Source: an uncultured Succinivibrio sp. (GTDB taxonomy: Bacteria; Pseudomonadota; Gammaproteobacteria; Enterobacterales; Succinivibrionaceae). Taken from it: a DNA stretch of 14,509 nt. The DNA lies in the NCBI GenBank assembly GCA_902772715.1, contig CACYBT010000084.1, positions 1-14,509 of the forward strand, read 5' to 3'. The notes under the pieces are model-generated. The model saw only the letters and a list, made by a program, of their open reading frames with translations, searched no databases and was not told where the DNA came from. Shown piece after piece: positions 1 through 6,886 of this stretch (its first letter is position 1; each line of letters starts with the position of its first letter). Position numbers and translations under genes: made by a program.

Positions 1-197
1 TAGAACTTAAAAAAGCCGAGAGTCTTGATAAATGTATTAACGCCGCACAGGAGGCCACCGCACAGATCCTCACAAAGAATTATGCCGAAGAATTCGTAGG
101 AAAACACTATAAAAAAGTCTATGGCATCGGTATTGGTTTTGCCAAAAAATCCTGTGAGATTATCTCCCTGGGCAATCTTGCAGACAAGGAACATTAA
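1..197 (+). CDS. PD-(D/E)XK nuclease-domain protein, C-terminal fragment (AAA-ATPase-like family)
   Basis: The reading frame is open from position 3 to a TAA at 195-197, giving 64 residues of a protein that begins before the window. The end reads as two helices (NAAQEATAQILTKNYAEEF) followed by a strand pattern, KVYGIGIGFAKKSCEIISLG. This matches what I know of the C-terminus of the PDDEXK_9 (DUF1703) nuclease domain usually attached to an AAA-ATPase-like domain, where an 'A..QI....Y' helix precedes a 'GI.F.KK...I' strand. The catalytic PD-(D/E)XK residues would lie upstream and are not visible. Such proteins are common in many copies in gut anaerobes and their role is not settled. The assignment rests on a short tail, so it is moderate only. 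Confidence 0.55.
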   Translation, partial: ELKKAESLDKCINAAQEATAQILTKNYAEEFVGKHYKKVYGIGIGFAKKSCEIISLGNLADKEH

Positions 198-255
198 CAA
201 AACAGCATATGTAGCGTCTTTCTTGTCTTGAAAAATTATAAACATTGTGATTACC

Positions 256-280
256 GTGGTGAGAATCATATTCTAACCAC
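256..280. repeat. Hairpin-forming inverted repeat
   Basis: GTGGT-G-AGAAT, a CAT loop, then ATTCT-A-ACCAC: ten paired bases with a single G/A mismatch in the middle of the stem. It lies 58 bp after the stop of the upstream fragment but has no following T-run, so it is not an intrinsic terminator in the usual sense. It could be an RNA hairpin at the 3' end of that transcript or an operator. Confidence 0.55.
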
Positions 281-311
281 AATAAAGTTAATCTTTACAG
301 AAATATCAAAA

Positions 312-381
312 TTAATTCTAACAAAAACCAGTAAACATTAAAGACTTTAAATCATTTGATGTTTACTGTAGTTAGAATTAA
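312..381. repeat. Large composite inverted repeat (two nested perfect arms)
   Basis: Outer arms TTAATTCTAAC (312-322) and GTTAGAATTAA (371-381) are perfect 11-mers. Inner arms CAGTAAACAT (329-338) and ATGTTTACTG (359-368) are perfect 10-mers, separated from the outer arms by 6 and 2 nt. The loop holds a further palindrome, TTAAAG-A-CTTTAA (338-350). The right arm can instead fold locally as TAGTTA-GAAT-TAACTA (369-384) or pair GTAGTT (368-373) with AACTAC (390-395), so mutually exclusive structures are possible. The function is unknown. Confidence 0.65.
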
Positions 382-449
382 CTAGCGGGAACTACGGATT
401 AAAATGTGATAGGCAAATTGTCCTCAAAATTGCGAAAAGGGCTATTAAG

Positions 450-468
450 TCAAAATCTATGATTTTGA
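450..468. repeat. Perfect short hairpin
   Basis: TCAAAATC, loop TAT, GATTTTGA: eight perfectly paired bases with a three-base loop. It is AT-rich, has no T-run after it, and lies 18 bp upstream of the TTGACA at 486-491, a position suited to an operator. Confidence 0.5.
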
Positions 469-485
469 ATACAAAAGAACATTAG

Positions 486-513
486 TTGACAGCACCCGTC
501 TGCTGATTAAAAC
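486..513 (+). promoter_or_regulatory. Candidate promoter for the DUF2802-pncC pair (distal)
   Basis: A perfect -35 hexamer TTGACA (486-491) is followed after 16 nt by TAAAAC (508-513), a 4/6 match to the -10 consensus. It would give a leader of about 165 nt containing the hairpin at 547-567. The -10 is weak, so this is tentative. Confidence 0.3.
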
Positions 514-546
514 TCATCGTTTTATGAAAATAAAATTCCCAGTGTC

Positions 547-567
547 AGCAAAAAATGTTTTTTTGCT
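547..567. repeat. Perfect A/T hairpin
   Basis: AGCAAAAAA, loop TGT, TTTTTTGCT: nine perfectly paired bases around a three-base loop. The stem is too A/T-rich for an ordinary terminator, although the T-stretch inside it could make RNA polymerase pause. It lies between the two candidate promoters of the downstream gene. Confidence 0.5.
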
Positions 568-620
568 CCATGGCGCATAAAAACACCACTACAAAGGAAT
601 GATTTTTAAAATGATTGTTG

Positions 621-626
621 TATAAT
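621..626 (+). promoter_or_regulatory. Candidate -10 element (TATAAT) upstream of the DUF2802 gene
   Basis: A perfect TATAAT lies 57 bp before the start codon at 684. The sequence 16-18 nt upstream has no good -35 match and there is no TGn extension, so an activator or another element would be needed. It would give a leader of roughly 50 nt. Confidence 0.4.
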
Positions 627-683
627 CTTAAAGGAATTTTTTAGTGTTTATTTTTAACTTGTGACATAGAAATAAGAGAGTAT

Positions 684-1406
684 ATGCAGTCCTACCTTGA
701 TGTCAGTCTGATCCTAGTCATGGCAGTAGCGGTATTTATCCTGACGCTTATGCTTATCTTTTTTCTAACCCTAAGCAGACGCATCAAAAAACTAACTTTG
801 GAAAATCAAAAGTTAAAAAATGCTTTAGACAAAGAAATCATTGAAAACAAGACCCGCAATGAGGATTACCTCAAAAATATAGAAAACCTTGACCGCAAAA
901 TCAGGGCCTCCGATCTTTCCTTGCAGTACCTCTCCTCAAATCAGCAGGATCTGGTAGACAGACAGAAGATGATCAATTCCTCTTTTGACAATTTAAGTGT
1001 CAAAGTAGAACAGCAGAAAAAAGAAATTGAAGACAAAACCACTGAAAATCAGCCTATCATTGTAGCCAAACGCTATCTTGCTGAAGGAATGAGCATTGAG
1101 GAAGTGGTTAAAAAAACCGGTATTCCACAGTATGAGGTGGAAATGCTGGCCAAGGTTCATCGTCTCACAGAAAAACTTGAAAAAAATGAATTACCGCAAT
1201 CAGAAAGTGCAGCCAAAGTAAAATCCACCGAGAATACCAAGATTATTGAAACTCCTGTGGCACCTTCTAATAGAAATACAGTCGAGCCAGCAGCAGAACC
1301 CCCTAAAGTTAAACCACAGAGTACTTCTCAAAGTCACGTCGCCTCGCTTAAGGCACGTGAAGCCTATGGGATTGCATCCAAGAACGGTCTGCGCCGGCCA
1401 CGTTAA
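684..1406 (+). CDS. DUF2802 membrane-anchored coiled-coil protein
   Basis: The 240-residue protein has one strong N-terminal membrane segment (about residues 7-30), a charged coiled-coil stretch (about 31-120), and a conserved helical module at about 123-165 (QPIIVAKRYLAEGMSIEEVV, then TGIPQYEVEMLAKVH). After it come a low-complexity P/S/T/E linker and a basic tail ending GLRRPR. The module matches the DUF2802 pattern, in which a helix-turn-helix-like 'A..L...G.S.EE....G....E...L..LH' follows a membrane anchor and coiled coil. DUF2802 genes in polar-flagellated gammaproteobacteria often sit by chemotaxis and flagellar genes, and the layout resembles SwrB of Bacillus, but no flagellar gene is present here. 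The start at 684 is supported by AAGAGAG at 674-680. It lies 5 nt ahead of pncC, so the two are probably co-transcribed. Biochemical function is unknown. Confidence 0.75.
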   Translation: MQSYLDVSLILVMAVAVFILTLMLIFFLTLSRRIKKLTLENQKLKNALDKEIIENKTRNEDYLKNIENLDRKIRASDLSLQYLSSNQQDLVDRQKMINSSFDNLSVKVEQQKKEIEDKTTENQPIIVAKRYLAEGMSIEEVVKKTGIPQYEVEMLAKVHRLTEKLEKNELPQSESAAKVKSTENTKIIETPVAPSNRNTVEPAAEPPKVKPQSTSQSHVASLKAREAYGIASKNGLRRPR

Positions 1407-1411
1407 AGATT

Positions 1412-1969
1412 ATGAACTACTCTGAACTTGAAAACCGCATCCATAAACAAAGTGCACTTTTTTTAACTCTCTATAAAAAAAAGCCCTTCGCTTTAGTCAC
1501 CGCCGAATCTCTAACCGGCGGACTTATCAGTGCTGCTTTGGTGCAGCCAGGCGGTGCATCTGCCTATGTCGACTGTGCCTTTACCACCTACTCCAACGAA
1601 GCCAAAATGCACTGTCTTAAGGTTAGTGCCGAGACGCTTCACAACTTTGGGGCAGTCAGTGCACAGACTGTAAGGGAGATGGCAAATGGAGCGCTTGACA
1701 ATGCCCCGCTTGCTGATTATGCGGTAGCCGTCAGCGGTATTGCCGGACCTACGGGCGGCAGTCCTCAAAAACCTGTGGGTACAGTATGGATGGCTTTTAA
1801 AAACAAAAATAACAATAACGACTACTGCTACTGCTTTAATTTTTCAGGAAGCCGCGATGAGATCAGACTCAAGACCACGCTTACAGCCTTAGAAGGACTG
1901 TACACCCTCATAGAGAGCGGTAAGCCTGCCTTTAGTACCATAGAGCCTTTAACGATACTCTGCAATTAA
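1412..1969 (+). CDS. pncC: Nicotinamide-nucleotide amidohydrolase (CinA C-terminal family)
   Basis: PncC hydrolyses nicotinamide mononucleotide to nicotinic acid mononucleotide and ammonia in the cytoplasmic pyridine-nucleotide cycle. The 185-residue protein is a stand-alone CinA-C domain: VTAESLTGGLISAALVQPGG at about 29-48 carries the S-x-TGG motif, with S33 the expected catalytic serine; then FTTYSNEAK (57-65), GAVSAQTVREMA (80-91), VSGIAGPTGG (107-116) and KPVGTVWMAF (120-129). There is no N-terminal MoaB-like domain, so this is the short form. Many relatives have Cys where L34 stands, but Leu also occurs. The gene begins 5 nt after the DUF2802 stop with no strong ribosome site, which suggests coupling. 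Its last 21 bp overlap the end of the convergent alpha-galactosidase gene. The C-terminal 40 residues are less conserved. Confidence 0.9.
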   Translation: MNYSELENRIHKQSALFLTLYKKKPFALVTAESLTGGLISAALVQPGGASAYVDCAFTTYSNEAKMHCLKVSAETLHNFGAVSAQTVREMANGALDNAPLADYAVAVSGIAGPTGGSPQKPVGTVWMAFKNKNNNNDYCYCFNFSGSRDEIRLKTTLTALEGLYTLIESGKPAFSTIEPLTILCN

Positions 1970-3622
1970 CACATCATTTGGCTTTAAAAGCACTTTTGAG
2001 CCTAAAACTGTGCCGTTTAAGAAATCTTTGGCGCCGCTGTTTAAGATGATTTCCTGCTGACTTCTTGTAAAATTAAACTCAATAAAAATCCTTGAGCCAT
2101 TTTTGAGGTGAAGCGTAAAACTCTCAAATGAGTGTTCATAATCGACACTTAAGGTATTTTTGATCACCATAAGCATCTTTGCAAATAAAGCCCTGTCATA
2201 CTCTGTATAAAAGGACAGCGGATCGGAGAGCAGGATCGGGCCTCCCACCACGAGCATTAAGGCTAACTGCATTTTATAGGACTCGTAGGTGACGATTCTA
2301 TCCTCAAGACTCTTAAGACAGAGGGCATCAGCATCATTTGTCCACAGCCTATGATGCATCCACAGTCTTGAGAAATTCTCTTTACATTTGTGAACAATAC
2401 GTTCATCCATCCTCTCGGTATTATCCCCGACACGCATAATATCCAAAAGACCTAAGGATGGCCATAAAGGCGCATTAATCCCCTCGAGAATGGCATCCTC
2501 ACCTACCGCACAGCGAATGGTATCAAGCGCTCTGCGATAATGCTCCACCGAAGTTTCGTGACCACGGTATAAAAGGCCTTTCATCGCGCCCCAATACAAA
2601 GCATCGAGTTTAAAATAATCTATCCTGTAGTCACACTTTAAGGTCGAAAAAAGACAAAAGACATGATCTACTACCTCCTGAACACCAAAATCGAGCACAT
2701 ACCATGGTGTATCACGCCAGCCGCCGTAGGTCAGATAGCCTGCAGGAACGAGATTCCCATCCATATCGGTATGCAGCCATTCAGGATGCTCCTTGATAAG
2801 TTCACTCTCTCCACTGACGATAAATGGAGCAAGCCACAGTCCCACTTTTTTCCCAAGTTTTTGAATATGCTGACATGCATGAGCCAGTCCATCGCTAAAC
2901 TTATGGCTTGGACACAGCCAGTCCCCCATATGACTCTGATAGCCATCATCCAACTGCACATAAGATAGAGAAGGGAACAGACCTAGAGTCTTAACATCCT
3001 CTAACACGGCCTTTGAGGATAACTTATCATAATAAGCATAGGCCGTAGAAAATCCCATAAATGGGGTTAAATTCCCGCGTTTTGGATGATGTTTTTCAAT
3101 AAATGCGGCATATCTTTCCAGTAGTTTCCTGCGGCTTATTCCTTCTAGTATCACAAAAAATTCCGATTCGACGATATCTCCAATTTCAAAAGTAAGGGAC
3201 TCGGTGGATTGTCCCATCTGCAGCATCCCGTCCTCATATATTCTGAAAAAACCGTTATATTTTTGGCAGGAGGTAAAGCCCAATAGCACATAGGAATTAT
3301 CATGCGCCAGGAGAATATAGTTATGGGCAAGACGATACTCTTTATTTTCAAGAGGACTGTAAGGACTTCTATCATCAGCACAGCGTCCAAGACACGCTAC
3401 CTTATCAAAAGTGCCATAAAACTGGCAGAGCATCTGATAGCCTTCGGCATATAGTGAGGTCTTTTTATTAAACCTGTAGTTTAATATGAGCAGCTCACGT
3501 GGAGTACTGCGCCTTGTGAACATCTTTCTGAAATGATATTCACCGCTTTCATCTGCTAAAAGTGCCAGATTGGCATTTTTTAAAGTATTTTCAAGATTAT
3601 CGCGAATTTTATCTGTAAGCAT
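1949..3622 (-). CDS. Alpha-galactosidase, GH36/melibiase type
   Basis: This is predicted to release terminal alpha-1,6-galactose from sugars such as melibiose and raffinose by a retaining mechanism. The 557-residue protein has an N-terminal beta-sandwich-like part (about 1-180) followed by a (beta/alpha)8 barrel: YVQLDDGYQ (221-229), GLWLAPF (261-267), YFKLD (336-340) with D340 as the likely nucleophile, EGINAPLWPS (380-389), and RVGDN (397-401) with D400 as the likely acid/base. It is shorter than the roughly 700-residue GH36 enzymes of many bacteria. There is no signal peptide, so it should act in the cytoplasm on imported sugar, yet no transporter or regulator is adjacent. CTCCTT at 3628-3633 (AAGGAG on the coding strand) lies 5 nt before the ATG and fixes the start. 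TATACT (3649-3654 complement) is a possible -10. Exact substrate is not determinable from sequence. Confidence 0.85.
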   Translation of the reverse strand: MLTDKIRDNLENTLKNANLALLADESGEYHFRKMFTRRSTPRELLILNYRFNKKTSLYAEGYQMLCQFYGTFDKVACLGRCADDRSPYSPLENKEYRLAHNYILLAHDNSYVLLGFTSCQKYNGFFRIYEDGMLQMGQSTESLTFEIGDIVESEFFVILEGISRRKLLERYAAFIEKHHPKRGNLTPFMGFSTAYAYYDKLSSKAVLEDVKTLGLFPSLSYVQLDDGYQSHMGDWLCPSHKFSDGLAHACQHIQKLGKKVGLWLAPFIVSGESELIKEHPEWLHTDMDGNLVPAGYLTYGGWRDTPWYVLDFGVQEVVDHVFCLFSTLKCDYRIDYFKLDALYWGAMKGLLYRGHETSVEHYRRALDTIRCAVGEDAILEGINAPLWPSLGLLDIMRVGDNTERMDERIVHKCKENFSRLWMHHRLWTNDADALCLKSLEDRIVTYESYKMQLALMLVVGGPILLSDPLSFYTEYDRALFAKMLMVIKNTLSVDYEHSFESFTLHLKNGSRIFIEFNFTRSQQEIILNSGAKDFLNGTVLGSKVLLKPNDVLIAEYR

Positions 3623-3743
3623 ACGTACTCCTTGGGCTCTCTACTTACAGTATATGACTTTTTTTGCAATTATCACGTTTATGATTTTAGAATGCGGACA
3701 ACCTCAAGATATTGTTTTAAGCAGACTTCCACCAAAATACCCA

Positions 3744-5270
3744 TTAGGCCTTATGTCCGCCAATCTGACGGTTGCGTTCCCGTGCCGTCGCGCCCTGTTC
3801 AAAATTATTCCCTTTAAGGATGGCATTTTTACCGAATCGCGCCTTGATTTTCATAACTGCCTCCTGAGCACGACGTTCCTTCTGCTCTTGAAACTGCTGA
3901 ACCTCATCCTCGCGTTTTACTTCCACATCCGCAAAAAGATCAGTCTGATAAGGCTCCTTTAACTTGGCATCATCGGCATTTATTCCTGCCCTGACAAGAT
4001 CAAAGGCCACAACCCGCAGACGACGGATATGAAAGCCCTGCACGGTCAGGCGGTCATATAAAGAGAAGATAGCCTTGCGAATGGTATTGTAGAGCGCACT
4101 GGGTTTTTCTAAAGTCACCGTGCCGTGGGAAGGTTTTGGCAGAATTCGTCCATATCCATCCTGCACCAAAGGGGTATTAGCCCGCATTAAATTCTCATGC
4201 TTTGAAAAATTATCTTTATCATAACCAATATCAATTGCAAGTTTCTGACAGAGTACCTCTTCCTTCATAAGGTTAAGACACACCTGCTCTGCCATCTCCC
4301 CTATCACTACCCTGGCCTCTTCTTTGGTATAAGAACGGCTTAAAACCTGTCCCTCACTGATGCTCTTACGCACTCTTGTGACTTTTTTGATATCCGCTAT
4401 GGTACAGGGTTCAAAACCAAAGGCATGATCGATGATAAACTCGGCACGCACTCCCAAAATCTTATACAGCAGCGCCTCATGGGTAAGGGCACAGCGTGCG
4501 ATATCACCCATGGTATAGATCCCGATATTATGCAGTCTTTTCTCAATTCCAGGACCGATACTCCAAAAATCCGAGAGCGGTTCATGGTTCCAGAGCAAAA
4601 GGCGAAATGTACGCTCATCAAGGCGGGCCATCCGTACGCCAAATTCATTGGGCGCAGCCTTTTTGGCAAGAATATCCATGGCAATCTTGGCCAAAAAAAG
4701 ATTCGAGCCAATGCCGCAAGTGGCAGTAATCCCTGTTTCCTCAAAAACTCTTCTTAGAATTTTAATGGCAAGTTCCTCAGCACTTATCCCATAACTCTTA
4801 AGATAGGAGGAAACATCCATAAAAACCTCATCGATACTGTAGACATCAATATCGCTATGATCGATAAAAGAGCCGTAAATAGCGTAGATTTTTGATGAAT
4901 AATCAAGATATTTCTGCATTCTAGGCGGAGCCACAATATAGTCTATGGCATAATCCTCATGACTTTCCAATTCCTTTTTGAATACTGACTTTCCTGCAAA
5001 GTCAGGTAACAACTTGCTGACAAGCCGTTTCCTATTCAAAGCGGCAATTTTCTGCTCCACTTCAAATAAACGGGGCCGTCCGGGAATACCTAAAGCCTTA
5101 AGCGCAGGAGAAACAGCAAGACAGATGGTATTAGAGGTGCGCGTAGGATCGGCTACCACAAGATTAACTCCAAGAGGATCGAGACCGCGCTCCACACACT
5201 CTACCGAGGCATAGAAAGATTTTAAGTCTACGGCAAGATAGACGCTGGAATTTTTTAAATCAATGCCCAT
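3744..5270 (-). CDS. Y-family DNA polymerase, UvrX/YqjW-like (translesion synthesis)
   Basis: This is a translesion polymerase of the type annotated UvrX or YqjW (PolY2) in Firmicutes. Counting from the ATG at 5270 (508 residues), palm motif VDLKSFYASVE (14-24) carries metal ligand D15 and SIDEVFMD (145-152) carries D147 and E148. CGIGSNLFLAKIA (185-197) and the helix-hairpin-helix region around WSIGPGIEKRLHNIGIYTMG follow, then the little-finger domain. The tail KARFGKNAILKGNNFEQGAT-ARERNRQIGGHKA is a signature of the Firmicutes UvrX group, not of E. coli UmuC or DinB. A TTG at 5276 in the same frame is a possible alternative start, but GAGG lies 7 nt before the ATG, which fits better. The start is 2 nt past the stop of the YolD-like gene, so the two are translated together. 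No LexA-type operator was seen nearby. Confidence 0.9.
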   Translation of the reverse strand: MGIDLKNSSVYLAVDLKSFYASVECVERGLDPLGVNLVVADPTRTSNTICLAVSPALKALGIPGRPRLFEVEQKIAALNRKRLVSKLLPDFAGKSVFKKELESHEDYAIDYIVAPPRMQKYLDYSSKIYAIYGSFIDHSDIDVYSIDEVFMDVSSYLKSYGISAEELAIKILRRVFEETGITATCGIGSNLFLAKIAMDILAKKAAPNEFGVRMARLDERTFRLLLWNHEPLSDFWSIGPGIEKRLHNIGIYTMGDIARCALTHEALLYKILGVRAEFIIDHAFGFEPCTIADIKKVTRVRKSISEGQVLSRSYTKEEARVVIGEMAEQVCLNLMKEEVLCQKLAIDIGYDKDNFSKHENLMRANTPLVQDGYGRILPKPSHGTVTLEKPSALYNTIRKAIFSLYDRLTVQGFHIRRLRVVAFDLVRAGINADDAKLKEPYQTDLFADVEVKREDEVQQFQEQKERRAQEAVMKIKARFGKNAILKGNNFEQGATARERNRQIGGHKA

Positions 5271-5272
5271 TT

Positions 5273-5710
5273 TCAATCCTCAAGGACGATTTTACAGACA
5301 CTCTTAAAGGCAATCTTAGTACCGTCACTAAAGATTAGCATACGCTGCACCTCATCTATACGCCTAAGATTCCCACTATAGTCACAGTAGCGCCCCCCGC
5401 TTTTTTTCTCATCCTGCAAAAAAAACGCCACCTTGACTTTGGGCTCAGCCTTAAGGTTGCTCCTTAACTGCTCCAGCGTCCGATCAAGCTCATAGATACG
5501 GTAGTCATCATCCCCAAAATTTATTTCTTCCTCTGTCTGTCTTTGTACTTCCACAATGGCATCATCATAGCCTGTCAAGGCATCAAAAGGCATAAACAGA
5601 GCAGCGCGCTGCTCCATAGAGGCACGGGGAAACGCCGAAAGCGGACGCGGCTCCTCAAGAATATCGCCATATTTACGCCGCACAATGGCTAACTTACGTT
5701 CGCTATCCAT
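5273..5710 (-). CDS. YolD-like protein, partner of the Y-family polymerase
   Basis: The 145-residue protein has the YolD-like pattern: YGDILEEPRP near 14-23, RASMEQRAALFMPFDALTGY (29-48), DDAIVEVQRQTEEE (49-62), a charged helix, then a beta-rich C-terminal half with KKSGGRYCDYSGNLRRID (102-119) and a final MLIFSDGTKIAF (124-135). In Firmicutes and on their plasmids and phages, YolD-like genes lie directly upstream of uvrX/yqjW polymerase genes, exactly as here. The molecular role of YolD is not well established; a regulatory or accessory role to the polymerase is inferred from the pairing. The start codon overlaps the end of the metallophosphoesterase gene by 8 nt and the stop lies 2 nt before the polymerase ATG. 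The ribosome site is weak, in line with translational coupling. The pair appears foreign to a gammaproteobacterial backbone. Confidence 0.85.
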   Translation of the reverse strand: MDSERKLAIVRRKYGDILEEPRPLSAFPRASMEQRAALFMPFDALTGYDDAIVEVQRQTEEEINFGDDDYRIYELDRTLEQLRSNLKAEPKVKVAFFLQDEKKSGGRYCDYSGNLRRIDEVQRMLIFSDGTKIAFKSVCKIVLED

Positions 5711-6878
5711 TATTTGCCTGCATAACTTCAGGTGCTTTCAAAGTCTTTAGGGTAATAAGAGAGATTTCAGCAGGATTATTAATCCTAAGCGGAGCTCCGG
5801 CCCAAATTCGCGTACCGTTTGAGACAATGACACGTGTTTTGCCTAAATCATAGAGTCCGCTTACAAAGCCATTGTTAGCCCGTGCTACAATCTCACGCAG
5901 TCCCGGCATCAGTCCTCCATGAGTATGACCTGAAAGCATGAGATCAACCTTTCCCAAAACCTCAGGAGCAATTTTAGGCTGATGAGAAAGAAAAACTATG
6001 GGATATGCAGCATCACATGCACTCAACGTCCCTACGATATCATATCTTGGCAGATTAAATCTCGTGGCGGAAATGTCAATGATCCCGGCAAGGTTAAACA
6101 GGCCGGTTCCGTGTTCATCTTTGATGAGAGTTGCCTTATTTTCTAAAAAACGAATGCCGCCTTCAGTAAAATAGTGAATCCAGGCTATATAGTTTGAATA
6201 AAGTTCATGATTGCCGGACACCGCATATATGCCATCTTTGGCCTTAAGATCAAACAATAGACGCGTCATGTGATGAAGTTCAGGTATACTCCCATCGACA
6301 AAATCTCCGGCAATGACAATAAGATCGGGGCTTAGGGCATTGGTCATGGCGACGATTTCAGATATTTCCTCCAAGGTGGTGGGAGCGGAAATATGCAGAT
6401 CGGCTAAAAGCGCAATTTTATAATTGTCCGCAGCGGGGGCAAGATCCTGTATGGCAATATCGTAGTTTTTAACCTTAGGCAGGGCAAAGCCATTGTAGAC
6501 ACCAAGTATGGACAGCATAAAAGACATGGACATAAAAAGCAGAGCATAACGCATGGAGTGTGGAGGGAGCACATACTTTTTTATATTGAGCCTGATTAGT
6601 TTATAGAGACCGTTGATAAAAAGCCGCAACAGCAGGAAAATAAACACAAAAATGGAAAAAAAATAGCCGATGTCACAAAACATGGCCGGATAGCGGCTAA
6701 GTTTAGGATCCATCATATCCCCGCCTGTAAAGACATAGACATAAAGTTTCAGGCAGCAGAGGGTTAACACCGTGGAGAGCAGCAATTTTTTGAAAAAAGA
6801 CAGTTTCTTTAGAGGCAGGATAAAAAGCACCACAATAAGCAGAGCCTCAACAAAAGGAAAAAGTCTGAAAGCAAGCAT
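5703..6878 (-). CDS. Membrane metallophosphoesterase (calcineurin-like)
   Basis: The 391-residue protein has about four hydrophobic segments (roughly 8-24, 33-51, 68-90 and 110-130) followed by a calcineurin-like phosphoesterase domain from about residue 153. The metal-binding motifs are all present: D160-x-H162 (LLADLHIS), GDFVD with D192, GNHE with N223 and H224, H299 in LSHQP, and GHTHGG with H318 and H320. The arrangement resembles YkuE/YaeI-type proteins, some of which act on lipid-linked phosphates, but the substrate cannot be read from the sequence. AGGAG at 6884-6888 lies 5 nt before the ATG and overlaps the anmK stop, so it is co-translated with anmK. It overlaps the YolD-like gene by 8 nt at its other end. 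Confidence 0.85.
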   Translation of the reverse strand: MLAFRLFPFVEALLIVVLFILPLKKLSFFKKLLLSTVLTLCCLKLYVYVFTGGDMMDPKLSRYPAMFCDIGYFFSIFVFIFLLLRLFINGLYKLIRLNIKKYVLPPHSMRYALLFMSMSFMLSILGVYNGFALPKVKNYDIAIQDLAPAADNYKIALLADLHISAPTTLEEISEIVAMTNALSPDLIVIAGDFVDGSIPELHHMTRLLFDLKAKDGIYAVSGNHELYSNYIAWIHYFTEGGIRFLENKATLIKDEHGTGLFNLAGIIDISATRFNLPRYDIVGTLSACDAAYPIVFLSHQPKIAPEVLGKVDLMLSGHTHGGLMPGLREIVARANNGFVSGLYDLGKTRVIVSNGTRIWAGAPLRINNPAEISLITLKTLKAPEVMQANNG

Positions 6879-6886
6879 AGACGCTC

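Larger units (their letters stand above)
198..683. other. Gene-free spacer rich in inverted repeats
   Basis: No reading frame of convincing length or coding character is visible on either strand in these 486 bases. The stretch is AT-rich and holds at least four separate inverted repeats (256-280, 312-381, 450-468, 547-567), a perfect TTGACA at 486-491 and a perfect TATAAT at 621-626. It separates the end of the nuclease-like gene from the DUF2802 gene and must contain the latter's promoter. None of the inverted repeats is followed by a proper T-run on the plus strand, so no standard intrinsic terminator for the upstream gene is evident. Confidence 0.7.

Noticed and set aside
1980..2002. Hairpin GGCT...AAAAG...CTTTT...AGCC just after the pncC stop, as a bidirectional terminator
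   Set aside because: It lies within the galactosidase coding sequence, has an internal loop, and lacks a T-run on either strand.
3570..3962. Plus-strand frame of 130 residues crossing the galactosidase start and the polymerase end
   Set aside because: It overlaps two well-supported minus-strand genes and has no recognisable domain, so it is probably chance.
5711..5760. LexA-type operator ahead of the YolD-polymerase pair
   Set aside because: No CTGT-N8-ACAG or GAAC-N4-GTTC pattern is present near the start of either gene.
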